Source: Candidatus Micrarchaeota archaeon CG1_02_47_40 (GTDB lineage Archaea; Micrarchaeota; Micrarchaeia; Anstonellales; CG1-02-47-40). Taken from it: DNA of 64,000 bases. Positions 8,522 to 16,807 of this stretch are shown here, in pieces (position 1 is the first letter of the stretch; the number at the start of each line of letters is the position of its first letter). The position numbers and the translations under genes are program-made. The notes under the pieces were generated by a model, which was not told the DNA's origin, ran no database searches, and saw nothing but the letters and a program-made list of their open reading frames with translations. The stretch is from the NCBI GenBank assembly GCA_001871475.1, contig MNVE01000003.1:37837-101836 (forward strand), in the 5' to 3' direction.

Positions 8522-8845
8522 TCATCCAAATGTCAGAATCCTATCCGACTCTTCCACCAGTTTAAGCAAATCCCTCATGGTTGAGATTGGGCAGACGCCG
8601 CTGCCCTCCTTCTGCCTTGATTTTAAGCAGGTTCCACATGCCAATATTTTTCCCTTATTCCCAAGGAAAGAGGCGACCTGTTCATCTACCTTGTATTTCT
8701 CGCTTCTGATTTCTTCTATCTCAACGCCCCTGTTCAGAAGAAAGACGCTGACCTCGTGATTTGCATTCAGCGCAGTCGTTCCGAATCTGAAGGCATTCCA
8801 AACTTCTTCCGGCTCGTTCGTGCTTATGACAATCCCGATTTTCAT
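8522..8845 (-). CDS. DsrE/DsrF-like protein
   Basis: This 107-residue protein has the DsrE fold signature: KIGIVISTNEPEEVWNAFRFGTTAL at the N terminus, then VSVFLLNRGVEI, and a Cys in ACGTCLKSR where sulfur-carrier relatives (TusD/DsrE) hold the active Cys. The family takes part in sulfur relay or binds small molecules; its substrate is unknown. AGGTG lies seven bases before ATG 8845. The tRNA-Gly(TCC) gene ends only 28 bases upstream on the same strand, so the two may share a transcript. Confidence 0.75.
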   Translation of the reverse strand: MKIGIVISTNEPEEVWNAFRFGTTALNANHEVSVFLLNRGVEIEEIRSEKYKVDEQVASFLGNKGKILACGTCLKSRQKEGSGVCPISTMRDLLKLVEESDRILTFG

Positions 8846-8873
8846 TCATAACACCTCTTTATAAAAACACATA

Positions 8874-8987
8874 TGCGGCCGCCGGGATTGGCAGGCTTGC
8901 CTGACAAATTTTGCCGTCAGGCAAATCTTTTGAACCCGGATTATTAGCTTGGAAGGCTAGAATCCTACCAGGTTGAATGACGGCCGC
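8874..8987 (-). tRNA. tRNA-Gly(TCC) with an apparent intron in the T loop
   Basis: On the minus strand, acceptor GCGGCCG pairs with CGGCCGC. The anticodon loop CTTCCAA carries TCC, and the T stem is CCGGG/CCCGG. The T loop begins TTC and ends AAT, with about 41 extra bases near 8890-8930. The insert contains a perfect 9-bp stem, TTGCCTGAC/GTCAGGCAA. Removal gives a 73-base tRNA. This insert lacks the GCCCAAAAAT ending of the other two Gly introns, so its junction may differ. One C-A mismatch sits at the outer anticodon-stem pair. The discriminator is A at 8874. Confidence 0.86.
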
Positions 8988-9032
8988 AAATATGGACTAT
9001 TTTAGGCAGGATAAGATTAAAAAGATGAAAAG

Positions 9033-9121
9033 AAAATGCGACTCTGCCTGCCCTTCGGGCAAGTCGTCGCATTTTTCGCTCTATTTGCCCTTCGGGCAAG
9101 TCTTGACAACTCCGTTGTCAA
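9033..9121. repeat. Cluster of three hairpins between tRNA-Gly genes
   Basis: First element: outer 10-bp stem AAAATGCGAC (9033-9042)/GTCGCATTTT (9066-9075) round TGCCC-TTC-GGGCA. It is followed by TTGCCC-TTC-GGGCAA (9085-9099) and TTGACAAC-TCC-GTTGTCAA (9103-9121). The outer arm AAAATGCGAC is repeated once more at 9129-9138, overlapping the 3' end of tRNA-Gly(GCC). The T-run after 9071 also makes a terminator possible. Confidence 0.75.
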
Positions 9122-9132
9122 TCTGCTCAAAA

Positions 9133-9241
9133 TGCGACCGCCGGGATTTTTGGGCCTTCGTTATCCCGCGAGGGGAGCACGAAGAGAACCCGGGCCTTAA
9201 GATTGGCAACCTCATATCCTACCAGGCTAGACGACGGTCGC
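9133..9241 (-). tRNA. tRNA-Gly(GCC) with an apparent intron in the T loop
   Basis: On the minus strand, acceptor GCGACCG pairs with CGGTCGC. The D arm is GTCT/GGAT-like, the anticodon loop TTGCCAA carries GCC, and the T stem is CCGGG/CCCGG. Between the TTC and AAAT of the T loop lie about 36 extra bases (near 9150-9185) forming TCTTCGT/ACGAAGG and ending GCCCAAAAAT. Removal gives 73 bases with loop TTCAAAT. The intron's CCC can pair with GGG of the 5' T-stem strand, leaving TTC as a three-base bulge, which would resemble a relaxed bulge-helix-bulge. Confidence 0.88.
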
Positions 9242-9409
9242 ATCCTTGATGCAACTATTCTTATGGATAAGCACATTTAAGAAAATTGCCCTTGCTTGGT
9301 AACAGTTTAAACATGGCCGAAAGGGTTTTATCCTTCCTTTACAAGAATAAACTGGGAGGGAGATGGGGGTAGAACAATTGTCGGGAGATTTTGTATTGTG
9401 TCACACTCC

Positions 9410-9480
9410 ACAACATATAAAAACACCCATACCTAAAATATAAACCTTCCATTCTTAAAACTCAAAATAGAGGAGATACC
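9410..9480 (+). promoter_or_regulatory. Promoter region of the PIN cassette
   Basis: ACATATAAAAAC (9413-9424) and AAAATATAAACC (9436-9447) are two TATA-like elements. AGAGGAG (9470-9476) is the ribosome-binding site before GTG 9482. The rest of 9242-9410 shows no gene apart from a 19-codon frame from ATG 9314 that could be a remnant. Confidence 0.5.
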
Positions 9481-9481
9481 T

Positions 9482-10000
9482 GTGGCTTACTCAAAAACTG
9501 AACCATCCCTTGTAGAATTGACCCGTGAACTATTTGGAGATTTGTCTGATTTCATATGTGAACGGAAGATAGATGAAGAAAAAGTAAAAAAGTATGATCA
9601 GGTTCTTTCAGTACTCGAAGGGCGAAAAGAGTGTTGGGCGATGAACACTGCCTTGCCACCAATAGACTCTATAAAAATTTACGGGGCTTATTCTACAGTC
9701 TACGGAACTCTTTACGGGATTGCTAAAAATCTTGACCTCGGGATAAAACGAAAGGAAAATCCAAAAGCTGCAAAAGAAGTGTATTCAATCCTTCAGAATG
9801 CGGTTGACCTTATACCAAAGCTTGAGAAGGTTACTAAAGAAAAAAAGGCTCCCGCCCAAATTATAAGTGAAATATTCGATGCCAGCCGTTCCCTAAGAAG
9901 GCAGGCAATAAACAAGCAGATTATACAGGCAGGAGAGCTTCCGGACAGAAAAAAGCTCATAATCGAACTCGGAGAGCATATTGAAAGCAATCTCAACTAG
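9482..10000 (+). CDS. Unrecognised helical protein, partner of PIN gene
   Basis: This is a 172-residue, almost all-helical, soluble protein with no family I can name. It starts at GTG 9482, six bases behind AGAGGAG; no ATG gives a better start. Lys and Glu are abundant and the C terminus reads KKLIIELGEHIESNLN. The next gene, a PIN-like protein, begins two bases after its stop. The pair has the size and order of an antitoxin plus toxin, but no DNA-binding motif is seen, so that is inference. Codon use is more AT-rich than in the neighbours, which suggests an acquired cassette. Confidence 0.75.
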   Translation: MAYSKTEPSLVELTRELFGDLSDFICERKIDEEKVKKYDQVLSVLEGRKECWAMNTALPPIDSIKIYGAYSTVYGTLYGIAKNLDLGIKRKENPKAAKEVYSILQNAVDLIPKLEKVTKEKKAPAQIISEIFDASRSLRRQAINKQIIQAGELPDRKKLIIELGEHIESNLN

Positions 10001-10002
10001 CG

Positions 10003-10791
10003 GTGTTTTCTTCTGTGGGTGTAAAAATTTACATAGAAACGTCAATAGTTGTTTCTGCATCGCTAGGTAGCATGCTTGGGGGCAAACAGTTGAAACATGA
10101 GCGCTATGACACTACATTCAATCTCCTTCAATATGCCGAACAGTATTACCAACAACAAAAAAATGGATTTTTCACAACACACAGTGTAGTTATTGAGGCA
10201 AAAAGAGTTATTGACAAAGCCCTCAACAGCCTGCTTGAAAGCAAACTTCCGAAGTTAATCAAAAAGGGAAAGCCAGAACGTTTAGTTAACGCAGAAAAAT
10301 ATCATCTCCTTCTTAATGAATGTACGGACCAACTCGAAACATGGCTATCTTATCTCAAATGCGAGAACTACGACAACCGGAAAAAATCCGAGATTGTTGA
10401 ACAGCTTCAGGGCGAGTTCCAGATTTTGGATATTGAGTTTCGGAAAGCTAACCCCGGCGACATTAATCATTTTCATCTATCAACGCGAAATACTGGTTTC
10501 AGAAGAGTATGCAAAGCCATTTGGACCGAGCAGAGAAAAGAAGCTCTTGAAGAATACAAGCCCAAACATGGACGGACTGATATTGAGATTATGGCAGAAA
10601 TAGCCAGCATAAACCAAGAAAAAAGTGTTGAAGTATATATTGCCAGTGAAGATAGACATTTTTATGCCAAACAAACCAGAGATCTTCTTGAACAGCTTTA
10701 TGGGATAAAATGCAGGCGTTCACACGAACTGTTGGCTGATGGTATGATAAAAAAGTTATTAAAGAACGAAGAGGCTACCCCTGCTTCTTAA
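10003..10791 (+). CDS. PIN-like domain protein, possible toxin RNase
   Basis: The 262-residue product opens with VKIYIETSIVVSAS, the PIN first strand with Glu where Asp is usual. It continues with a Glu in VVIEAKRVIDKAL and ends with DIEIMAEIA...VYIASEDRHFYAK, the second acidic cluster and the S-x-D-x-H-F strand. PIN proteins are Mg-dependent RNases. At nearly twice VapC length, it has a helical insert of about 110 residues in the middle. The start is uncertain: GTG 10003 leaves two bases from the previous stop, while GTG 10015 would fit the domain edge better. Confidence 0.65.
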   Translation: MFSSVGVKIYIETSIVVSASLGSMLGGKQLKHERYDTTFNLLQYAEQYYQQQKNGFFTTHSVVIEAKRVIDKALNSLLESKLPKLIKKGKPERLVNAEKYHLLLNECTDQLETWLSYLKCENYDNRKKSEIVEQLQGEFQILDIEFRKANPGDINHFHLSTRNTGFRRVCKAIWTEQRKEALEEYKPKHGRTDIEIMAEIASINQEKSVEVYIASEDRHFYAKQTRDLLEQLYGIKCRRSHELLADGMIKKLLKNEEATPAS

Positions 10792-10855
10792 GCAAATTAG
10801 GATGGACTTTCCCCATCTTGTTGAGGCAACTCAATAAACCTAACCCGAAATTTCA

Positions 10856-10974
10856 TGCCGCGTGCCGGATTTGAACCAGCGACACTGCGGTGCCAAAACC
10901 TCAAAAGGGAATTTTAGCAAACCCCCCTTGGAAATTCTTCAGCCGCATGCTCTCCCAGGCTGAGCTAACGCGGC
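10856..10974 (-). tRNA. tRNA-Phe(GAA) with canonical 37/38 intron
   Basis: On the minus strand, acceptor GCCGCGT pairs with ACGCGGC and the discriminator is A. The anticodon stem is TGCGG/CCGCA with CTGAAG at the start of the loop, giving anticodon GAA. T arm GCTGG-TTCAAAT-CCGGC is uninterrupted. About 45 bases (near 10892-10936) follow the anticodon, at the usual archaeal intron site. The exon/intron copies of ACCTC/GAGG-like and CCCC/GGGG segments allow a bulge-helix-bulge fold. Its T loop is a useful control for the other tRNAs here. Confidence 0.9.
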
Positions 10975-11006
10975 ACACTTGTGCCAACAAAGAATCTTTT
11001 GGCACT

Positions 11007-11023
11007 TCATATTTTAATAAGCT
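11007..11023. promoter_or_regulatory. TATA-like element between tRNA-Phe and GT39 gene
   Basis: CATATTTTAATAAGC at 11009-11023 is AT-rich on both strands. It lies 21-35 bases before ATG 11044 and about 35-49 bases from the tRNA 5' end. It fits a nearly leaderless start for the glycosyltransferase and may also serve the tRNA. Confidence 0.4.
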
Positions 11024-11043
11024 TGCCTGCCCAATCCTAAGTG

Positions 11044-12756
11044 ATGAAAAGGAAGCATTTTCTACTGCTTTTCGGGGCGATTTTGCTTGCCGCTTTATTC
11101 CTAAGGCTCAATGCGATAAACACCACCGAACCCTGGTGGGACGAAAATTTATACACTGTGCGCCCTTACAATTTCCTTGAATCCGACCACCTCTCCACCA
11201 TAGACCAGGCGCCCCTTTACTTTTACTTGGCAGATGTTGTGTACAAAATAATGGGGCTTTCAGTTTTCTCTGCGAGATTTCTCTCCCTTTTCTTCGGGAT
11301 GCTTTCCATTCCCCTCCTCTACTTAGTTGTGCGGGAAATTGCCTCAAAAGAGCACGCCCTCATTTCTTCAGCTTTTCTCGCATTCAGCGGTTTTCATATT
11401 GCTTATACAATTGGCGATATGGGATTGGCTGCCACTTTCTTCATCCTCCTATTCCTTTACTTTTTCATCAAACTCCTCAAAACAGGTGAGAACAAATACC
11501 TTCTTCTTTGCTCCCTTACAGCCGCACTGGGGACGCTTATAAAATCATACATGCTCATTTTCGCATTCTCCTGCGGGCTGTATTTCATCTACTCCCTTTA
11601 CCGCAAAGGAGGATTGGATGCGTCATCCTTCCTTAAGAAATTTCCCCTCAAATACCTCATCGCATCCCTCATTCTTTTCCTCTTTTTCGTTTCCCCCATT
11701 CTCATATACAACCTCCTCCTTTTCCAGGAAAAGGGGCAGATGGACATTATTTTCACAAGATTTTTCAGGCTTGATGAGAGTGCTTACGCAGGGCTTGGCA
11801 TGCCTGAATTTGACGTTTCAATACTTCCTGGCAATCTGGCAAACATGGTCTCCAATTACTTTTTGCACCACGACATGGCAATATTTTCCCTTGCGGTTTT
11901 GGGAATGCTTCTTGTCGCATATAAGAGAGAAGGGGAGCACACATCGCTTCTTCTCCTCTGTTTTCTGCTTCCGCTCTTCTTCCTTCTCTGCTCAACACAG
12001 CTTCCCAAAAACTTCGTGTTTTTCGCCCCGATAATTTCATTCTTTGCGGCGGATGCAGTTATTTTTTTGAGTTCAAAGGCAGCGCCGTTTTTCAAATTCA
12101 ACCATCTTCTTGCAATGCTCGTACTAATAGTCCTCGCACTTAATCTTTATGCCATCATCTCCAATTATGAACGCTCTTTCCCGACAGTCCAACTGCGCGA
12201 TGAGGTTTCAAAATATTCCCCTCAATCAACTCTTTTCATAGCGGACTCAAGAATTTACAGGGGCAAATTCACCTTTGCGCTCATGGACAGGCATTACGCT
12301 GAAACGCTGGAGTTAAGATATGTGCCATTTGCAAAGGACGAGGCAAACTCCGTGCTCACAAAAACCGTTTTCATAGAATGCGTGCCAGGGGACTGCGGCT
12401 GGGGTGCGGGCAAGGTAGATGCAACACTTACTGCAGAAGAGATAAGCTCCCTAAAGAAAAATCTCGTTGCGGGAAAGGACATTCTCCACAATGGCAAACC
12501 ATATTACCGCATCTACTCCGGTTTTCTCTCCCTTGAGCCATACTCCCTTTCAGGGTTGGATTATGTGCATTCCTTCTACTTCTACCCTGTTGCGTGGAAG
12601 GAAAAGCGGCTCTCACAGGACAATTACAATACGGAAAATTCACTGCATTCACTTGGAAAAATTGCGATTTACCTTTCCATAATTGCAGCAATAGTGCTTT
12701 CCCTCTATTCCATTTACGTTTTTGCAAGATTTTGCAAAAAAGAACAGACAGAGTAA
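11044..12756 (+). CDS. Membrane glycosyltransferase, GT39/ArnT-like
   Basis: The 570-residue polytopic membrane protein has an N-terminal membrane helix followed by INTTEPWWDENLY. The acidic residues after the first helix are typical of dolichyl-phosphate mannosyltransferase (GT39) and ArnT-type enzymes. About ten further membrane segments follow, then a soluble C-terminal region and a final helix (IAIYLSIIAAIVLSLYSIYVF). Such enzymes move a sugar from a lipid phosphate to an acceptor on the outer face; the acceptor is unknown. ATG 11044 is used; GTG 11041 directly before it is an alternative. Confidence 0.8.
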   Translation: MKRKHFLLLFGAILLAALFLRLNAINTTEPWWDENLYTVRPYNFLESDHLSTIDQAPLYFYLADVVYKIMGLSVFSARFLSLFFGMLSIPLLYLVVREIASKEHALISSAFLAFSGFHIAYTIGDMGLAATFFILLFLYFFIKLLKTGENKYLLLCSLTAALGTLIKSYMLIFAFSCGLYFIYSLYRKGGLDASSFLKKFPLKYLIASLILFLFFVSPILIYNLLLFQEKGQMDIIFTRFFRLDESAYAGLGMPEFDVSILPGNLANMVSNYFLHHDMAIFSLAVLGMLLVAYKREGEHTSLLLLCFLLPLFFLLCSTQLPKNFVFFAPIISFFAADAVIFLSSKAAPFFKFNHLLAMLVLIVLALNLYAIISNYERSFPTVQLRDEVSKYSPQSTLFIADSRIYRGKFTFALMDRHYAETLELRYVPFAKDEANSVLTKTVFIECVPGDCGWGAGKVDATLTAEEISSLKKNLVAGKDILHNGKPYYRIYSGFLSLEPYSLSGLDYVHSFYFYPVAWKEKRLSQDNYNTENSLHSLGKIAIYLSIIAAIVLSLYSIYVFARFCKKEQTE

Positions 12757-12789
12757 GTTTTATTATCCTCCCCTCCGTTTTATTTCCAT

Positions 12790-14214
12790 ATGTGGACTAC
12801 TGCCGAGGTGCCTATTCCTTCCGACCCCTTCTCCTGTGTTATCGGGCAGGATGAAGCGGTTAGGATAGCGCGCATAATCACAAAACAAAGAAGGAATCTT
12901 CTCCTGGTGGGTCCGCCGGGCGTAGGAAAGAGCATGGTCGCATGGGCTGTTTCTTCTTCTCTTCCCCCTGCCTGCGAGGAAATTTCAATCCTTCACAATC
13001 CGGAATGCCCGGAGCGCCCGGTATGCGAGTCAAGAAGAAGGGAAAACATAGACGCGGAGGAGCATTTTTTTCGTGTCAGCGGCAGGGCAACCGATGCGGC
13101 AGACATCCCCTTCCACGCTGCGGAGCGCCTCGGATTTCGCTGCCGCCGCTGTGCAGCAATCTCCTCATGCAATATTCAGGCATGCCCCAAATGCGGCTTT
13201 GACAAATACCGGCTTGCATCTTCCCCATTTGACGAGCTTGTCACCTCAATTGATTCGGGAAGAAGGGAAAAGCGCGTGCAGACGACGATAAAAAACACCG
13301 TTAGCGGCGCTGATGAGGTTTTCCTTTTTGAAGCCGCCTCGGATTCAAAGGCGCGCGTGTTCAATGCAAATGAACTTGAAAAGCTGAAACTTTACGCACT
13401 GCGCCGCCCCCGCAAAATACTTGTTCCGCTTGGGCGCAAGACGTTCATACAGGCGACCGGCGCAAGCGAAACCGAACTTTTGGGTGATGTGAAGCACGAC
13501 CCGTACGGGGGGCATGCGGAACTGGGCACGCAGCCTTATGCGCGCGTGGTGCCAGGCGCCATTCACGAAGCGCACGAGGGGGTGCTTTTCATAGACGAGC
13601 TTTCCTCAATGGGGCGATTGCAGCGCTTCATACTGACTGCGATGCAGGAGAAAAAATTTCCGATTTCCGGAAAAAACCCCTCAAGCACAGGCTCCTCCGT
13701 CCGCGTGGACGGGGTTCCGTGCAATTTCATTTTCGTTTCAGCCCTGAACATAAATGATTTGGCGGGGATTCTCCCCCCGCTGCGCTCAAGGATTGCAGGG
13801 GACGGCTACGAGGTTCTTTTAAATACGCACATGGGAGATACAAAAGAGAACAGGGACAGGCTCCTCCAATTCATGCGCCAGGAAATAGAAAAGGACGGAA
13901 GAATACCTCATGCCAATGAAGATGCGGCACACACACTAATTGAAGAAGCAAGGAAAAGGGCAGGGGAGATAGATAACGCACACGATTCGCTCACACTGCG
14001 CCTGCGCGGTTTGTCAGGTGTGATAAAGCTCGCAGGGGATCTGGCGGTGTTTGAAGGCGCACAGCTGATTGAAAAAAAGCACATAACCCTGGCAATAGAA
14101 AAAAACCGCTCGGTAGAGGAGCAGCTTCATGAAAAATACGGCTCTGCATTCAAGGCAGGGATGTCCGACCTCTCGTTCAGAGAAGGGCGGGAAAGGGCAA
14201 GCGACATCACTTAA
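12790..14214 (+). CDS. LonB-like AAA+ ATPase with zinc ribbon, no protease domain
   Basis: The AAA+ core strongly resembles archaeal LonB: IGQDEAVRIARIITKQRRNLLLVGPPGVGKSM (Walker A), PGAIHEAHEGVLFIDE (Walker B), TAMQEKKFPISG and an R-finger helix LPPLRSRI. Between Walker A and B, where LonB has membrane helices, lies a four-Cys ribbon (CRRC...CPKC, about residues 118-138). The protein stops after the AAA+ lid at 474 residues; the Ser-Lys protease domain is absent. It may be an unfoldase or chaperone rather than a protease. The start ATG 12790 follows a TATA-like TTTTATTT by about 14 bases. Confidence 0.82.
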   Translation: MWTTAEVPIPSDPFSCVIGQDEAVRIARIITKQRRNLLLVGPPGVGKSMVAWAVSSSLPPACEEISILHNPECPERPVCESRRRENIDAEEHFFRVSGRATDAADIPFHAAERLGFRCRRCAAISSCNIQACPKCGFDKYRLASSPFDELVTSIDSGRREKRVQTTIKNTVSGADEVFLFEAASDSKARVFNANELEKLKLYALRRPRKILVPLGRKTFIQATGASETELLGDVKHDPYGGHAELGTQPYARVVPGAIHEAHEGVLFIDELSSMGRLQRFILTAMQEKKFPISGKNPSSTGSSVRVDGVPCNFIFVSALNINDLAGILPPLRSRIAGDGYEVLLNTHMGDTKENRDRLLQFMRQEIEKDGRIPHANEDAAHTLIEEARKRAGEIDNAHDSLTLRLRGLSGVIKLAGDLAVFEGAQLIEKKHITLAIEKNRSVEEQLHEKYGSAFKAGMSDLSFREGRERASDIT

Positions 14215-14387
14215 CATGCCTTTTTCACATTCTTTTTTTTCCTCCTTCCCGTAAATACTCTTCCAATATTCTTCTTTTTCCCCTTCTTTTAAACATCGCA
14301 TAATCCCCCCATTAGTCTTTTTTCCTTCCTCGCAATCTTTAAAAACAGTCCCTCTGTAAGTAAGTGGAAATAAAGGGGTGCTTTTGA

Positions 14388-15200
14388 ATGTCAATGATAT
14401 CCACAAAGCAGATGGGCTACGGTTCTGCGGTAATAGGGCTGCTTGGGGTAGTTGGCAGTTTTGCAGGCGGAGGGGGCATTTTCTCCCTCATAGGCGGCAT
14501 CGTTGCCGGTTTGGGCGCGGTGCTTGCAATCGGATTTTACAAATACGGCTACGTGCTTTTCCCCTTCCTTACAACCGGGGCAAAAATAGTGCAGGTTACG
14601 GATACCGGCTATGAAATACCCCCGGAGCAGAATGCCATACTAAAGCGAGTCGGCTCAAGCTATTACGCCTCCATGTTTTTGGGGGTGCGCATATACGAAT
14701 CCACAACGGACAAGACGCCCCAGGAGAATATCATTTACTCCGAATACTTTGAGCGGGCGATTTCCTCTGTGCGCTTCGTCACGAAGTTTGCGATGTTAGT
14801 ATACGTAAAAGACATAACCGACTTTAGGGACAAGATGGAGACAAAGCACGCAGAGGCGCAGCTTCGGCTTTCCCGTGAGCGCGACAAATCCGAGCCGGAC
14901 GTGCTTAAAATAGACCGCTACGAGCGCGAGGTTTCCATGTGGGAAAACCAGATTTCAAAGCTCACAAAAGGCATCAAGCCCATGGGTTCTATTGCATACA
15001 TAATGACTACTGCTACCGGCTCAACAAAAGAAGCCGCGCTGGCTGCGGCAAAATCGCAGGCAAACGAGGTGCGCGCCACGGTGGCAAACGCGCTCAACGT
15101 GGATGTGGTGCCCTTAACAGGAGAAGAAATGAAGCTCTGCTTTGACTGGGAGCACACAATCCCCCCCACGCAAAGGGAAATCGAAAGCCAGCTTGAATAG
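14388..15200 (+). CDS. Membrane protein, first gene of HerA/VirB4 cluster
   Basis: The 270-residue protein opens with two glycine-rich hydrophobic segments (about residues 11-55). A mostly soluble domain follows, with a charged coiled-coil-like stretch (FRDKMETKHAEAQLRLSRER) and a C-terminal alpha/beta part. I recognise no family. It ends eight bases before the ATPase gene, so they are surely one operon. The layout, an N-terminal membrane hairpin plus large cytosolic part, would suit a membrane anchor for the ATPase. GGTG sits 10 bases before ATG 14388. Confidence 0.75.
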   Translation: MSMISTKQMGYGSAVIGLLGVVGSFAGGGGIFSLIGGIVAGLGAVLAIGFYKYGYVLFPFLTTGAKIVQVTDTGYEIPPEQNAILKRVGSSYYASMFLGVRIYESTTDKTPQENIIYSEYFERAISSVRFVTKFAMLVYVKDITDFRDKMETKHAEAQLRLSRERDKSEPDVLKIDRYEREVSMWENQISKLTKGIKPMGSIAYIMTTATGSTKEAALAAAKSQANEVRATVANALNVDVVPLTGEEMKLCFDWEHTIPPTQREIESQLE

Positions 15201-15208
15201 GTGTAAAA

Positions 15209-16783
15209 ATGGGAAGGATGAAACTATCCCACCTTTTCAACAAGGACCTCGCCAAAAGGAACATCTTCGTGCGCCCGCCGGAGCCGCCCGAAGAATACCT
15301 GATGAACGACCCGGTAAATTCCATTTACATTGGAAGGACAAAAATATTCCACGTCCCATTTTACTGGACATTCCAGAGGATAACAAACCCGCACATCTGC
15401 GTTGTGGGGATAACCGGCGCGGGAAAAAGCTACTTCGTGAAAACATTCCTGACGCGCGCCTCTTTCGTGTGGGGCACGAACGCATTCATAATAGACTGGG
15501 CAGGGGAGTACAAGGAATGGGTGAAGCAGACGGGCGGGCAGGTAATCTCACTTGGAAAAGGCTCTTACATAAACCTTCTTGATACCGGGGGGATGAAGCC
15601 CAACGACCGTGTGAAGCAGATAATCCGCACGCTTGAAATATTGACGGATATTGGAAGATACCCGGAGCAAAAGCGCCTCACGGAACAGGCGTGCGAGCGT
15701 GCATATGTGCAGGCAGGATTCAAGATGGACAAGAAAATACAGCGCGACCGCTCGGGCAGCCAGCTGCCCCCTCCCACACTGCGCGACGTGCAGCACTCGC
15801 TTGAGGAGCAGCTCTCGGCAGGCACCTACGAATTTCCCGCAGAGCTTGAGAACGCAATTTACCGTGTAAAGCAATTTACGCGCGAGGGGGAGGATTATTT
15901 CGCGCAGCAGTCAACCGTGAATTTGGAAAAGCTCACAAATGTAGGGCTTGTGGATTTGGATTTGTCAGGGCTTCCGGACGAGGTTTTCAGGGGATTGGCA
16001 GGGCTTTCAATGCTGCAATTCCTAAAGGAAAAAATGCGCGAGGCGGGCTGGAGCTCCACAAAGGGGCTGAAGCTGATGATAGTGCTTGATGAGGCGTGGA
16101 AGATTGCAAAGGACGACAATTCGGATGCGGTGATGATTGTCCGCGAGGGAAGGAAATACCAGTTCGGCCTCATAGTCGCATCCCAAAACCCGACAGATAT
16201 TTCAGAGGCGATTTTCTCAAACGTAGGCACAACATTCATACTGCGCGTGAAGTTCGAGCGCTTCCTTGATTACCTGCAGAGCACGCTCAACTTCTCGGAT
16301 TACATGAGGGGGGAGATAGGGAAGCTTGGCGTAGGGCAGTGCGCCGTGAACATGGCTTTTCAGACAACCACGGAATTTTCGGAAACGTTCCTCATAGACA
16401 AGGTGGACGGGGAGGAGCCCCTGCAGGAGCTCTTCCTTGATTTGGAATCCGCCCTGTCGGATGAGGAAAAGAGGGATGAATTTATGGCAAAAGTAGTTTC
16501 ATTTGAGAGGGGAGAGCTGAAGAAGAAGCTGTTGTCATTCGGGCTTGACAACGTGCACATAGAAGAAATAATCGGGCTTTTCGGGAAGAAAAACAACCAC
16601 GTGGACGTGGTGTCATTCGTCGTGCTGCTTGAGCGCTACGGCCTGGCGCGCAACAGCATAACCTCGTTTCTCAAGGACGTGGGGATTGACGATTCAACGG
16701 TCATAAACATCTTCTCAAAGTCCGATTTCAAGAAGCTCGGGATTGAGGACCGCGACATAACGCAGGTAATATTGGAGGAATAA
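15209..16783 (+). CDS. HerA/VirB4-type ATPase
   Basis: The 524-residue protein has a small beta domain (IYIGRTKIFHVPFYWT). A P-loop domain of the HerA/VirB4/DUF87 class follows: Walker A GITGAGKSYF near residue 72, a DWAGEYKEW strand, Walker B LMIVLDEAW near 293 and a Q/SQNPTDIS motif. After residue 400 comes an unusual helical tail of about 110 residues (KKKLLSFGLDNVHIEEIIGLF...). Relatives pump DNA or protein or power pilus assembly. With membrane partners on both sides, a role in a surface or secretion apparatus is more likely than HerA-NurA DNA repair, as no nurA is present. Confidence 0.85.
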   Translation: MGRMKLSHLFNKDLAKRNIFVRPPEPPEEYLMNDPVNSIYIGRTKIFHVPFYWTFQRITNPHICVVGITGAGKSYFVKTFLTRASFVWGTNAFIIDWAGEYKEWVKQTGGQVISLGKGSYINLLDTGGMKPNDRVKQIIRTLEILTDIGRYPEQKRLTEQACERAYVQAGFKMDKKIQRDRSGSQLPPPTLRDVQHSLEEQLSAGTYEFPAELENAIYRVKQFTREGEDYFAQQSTVNLEKLTNVGLVDLDLSGLPDEVFRGLAGLSMLQFLKEKMREAGWSSTKGLKLMIVLDEAWKIAKDDNSDAVMIVREGRKYQFGLIVASQNPTDISEAIFSNVGTTFILRVKFERFLDYLQSTLNFSDYMRGEIGKLGVGQCAVNMAFQTTTEFSETFLIDKVDGEEPLQELFLDLESALSDEEKRDEFMAKVVSFERGELKKKLLSFGLDNVHIEEIIGLFGKKNNHVDVVSFVVLLERYGLARNSITSFLKDVGIDDSTVINIFSKSDFKKLGIEDRDITQVILEE

Positions 16784-16787
16784 CGGC

Positions 16788-16805
16788 TGACGGCTTCCGC
16801 CGTCA
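16788..16805. repeat. GC-rich hairpin after the ATPase gene
   Basis: TGACGGC-TTCC-GCCGTCA is a perfect 7-bp stem starting four bases after the ATPase stop. It belongs to the short TTGACG-type hairpins seen also at 7316-7334. Confidence 0.7.
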
Positions 16806-16807
16806 AG

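Noticed and set aside
9033-9121. CRISPR-like repeat array
   Set aside because: The repeats are hairpins of differing sequence and spacing; there are no uniform spacers and no cas genes in the window.
15209-16783. HerA of the NurA-HerA-Mre11-Rad50 repair set
   Set aside because: No nurA, mre11 or rad50 adjoins it; its partners are membrane proteins.
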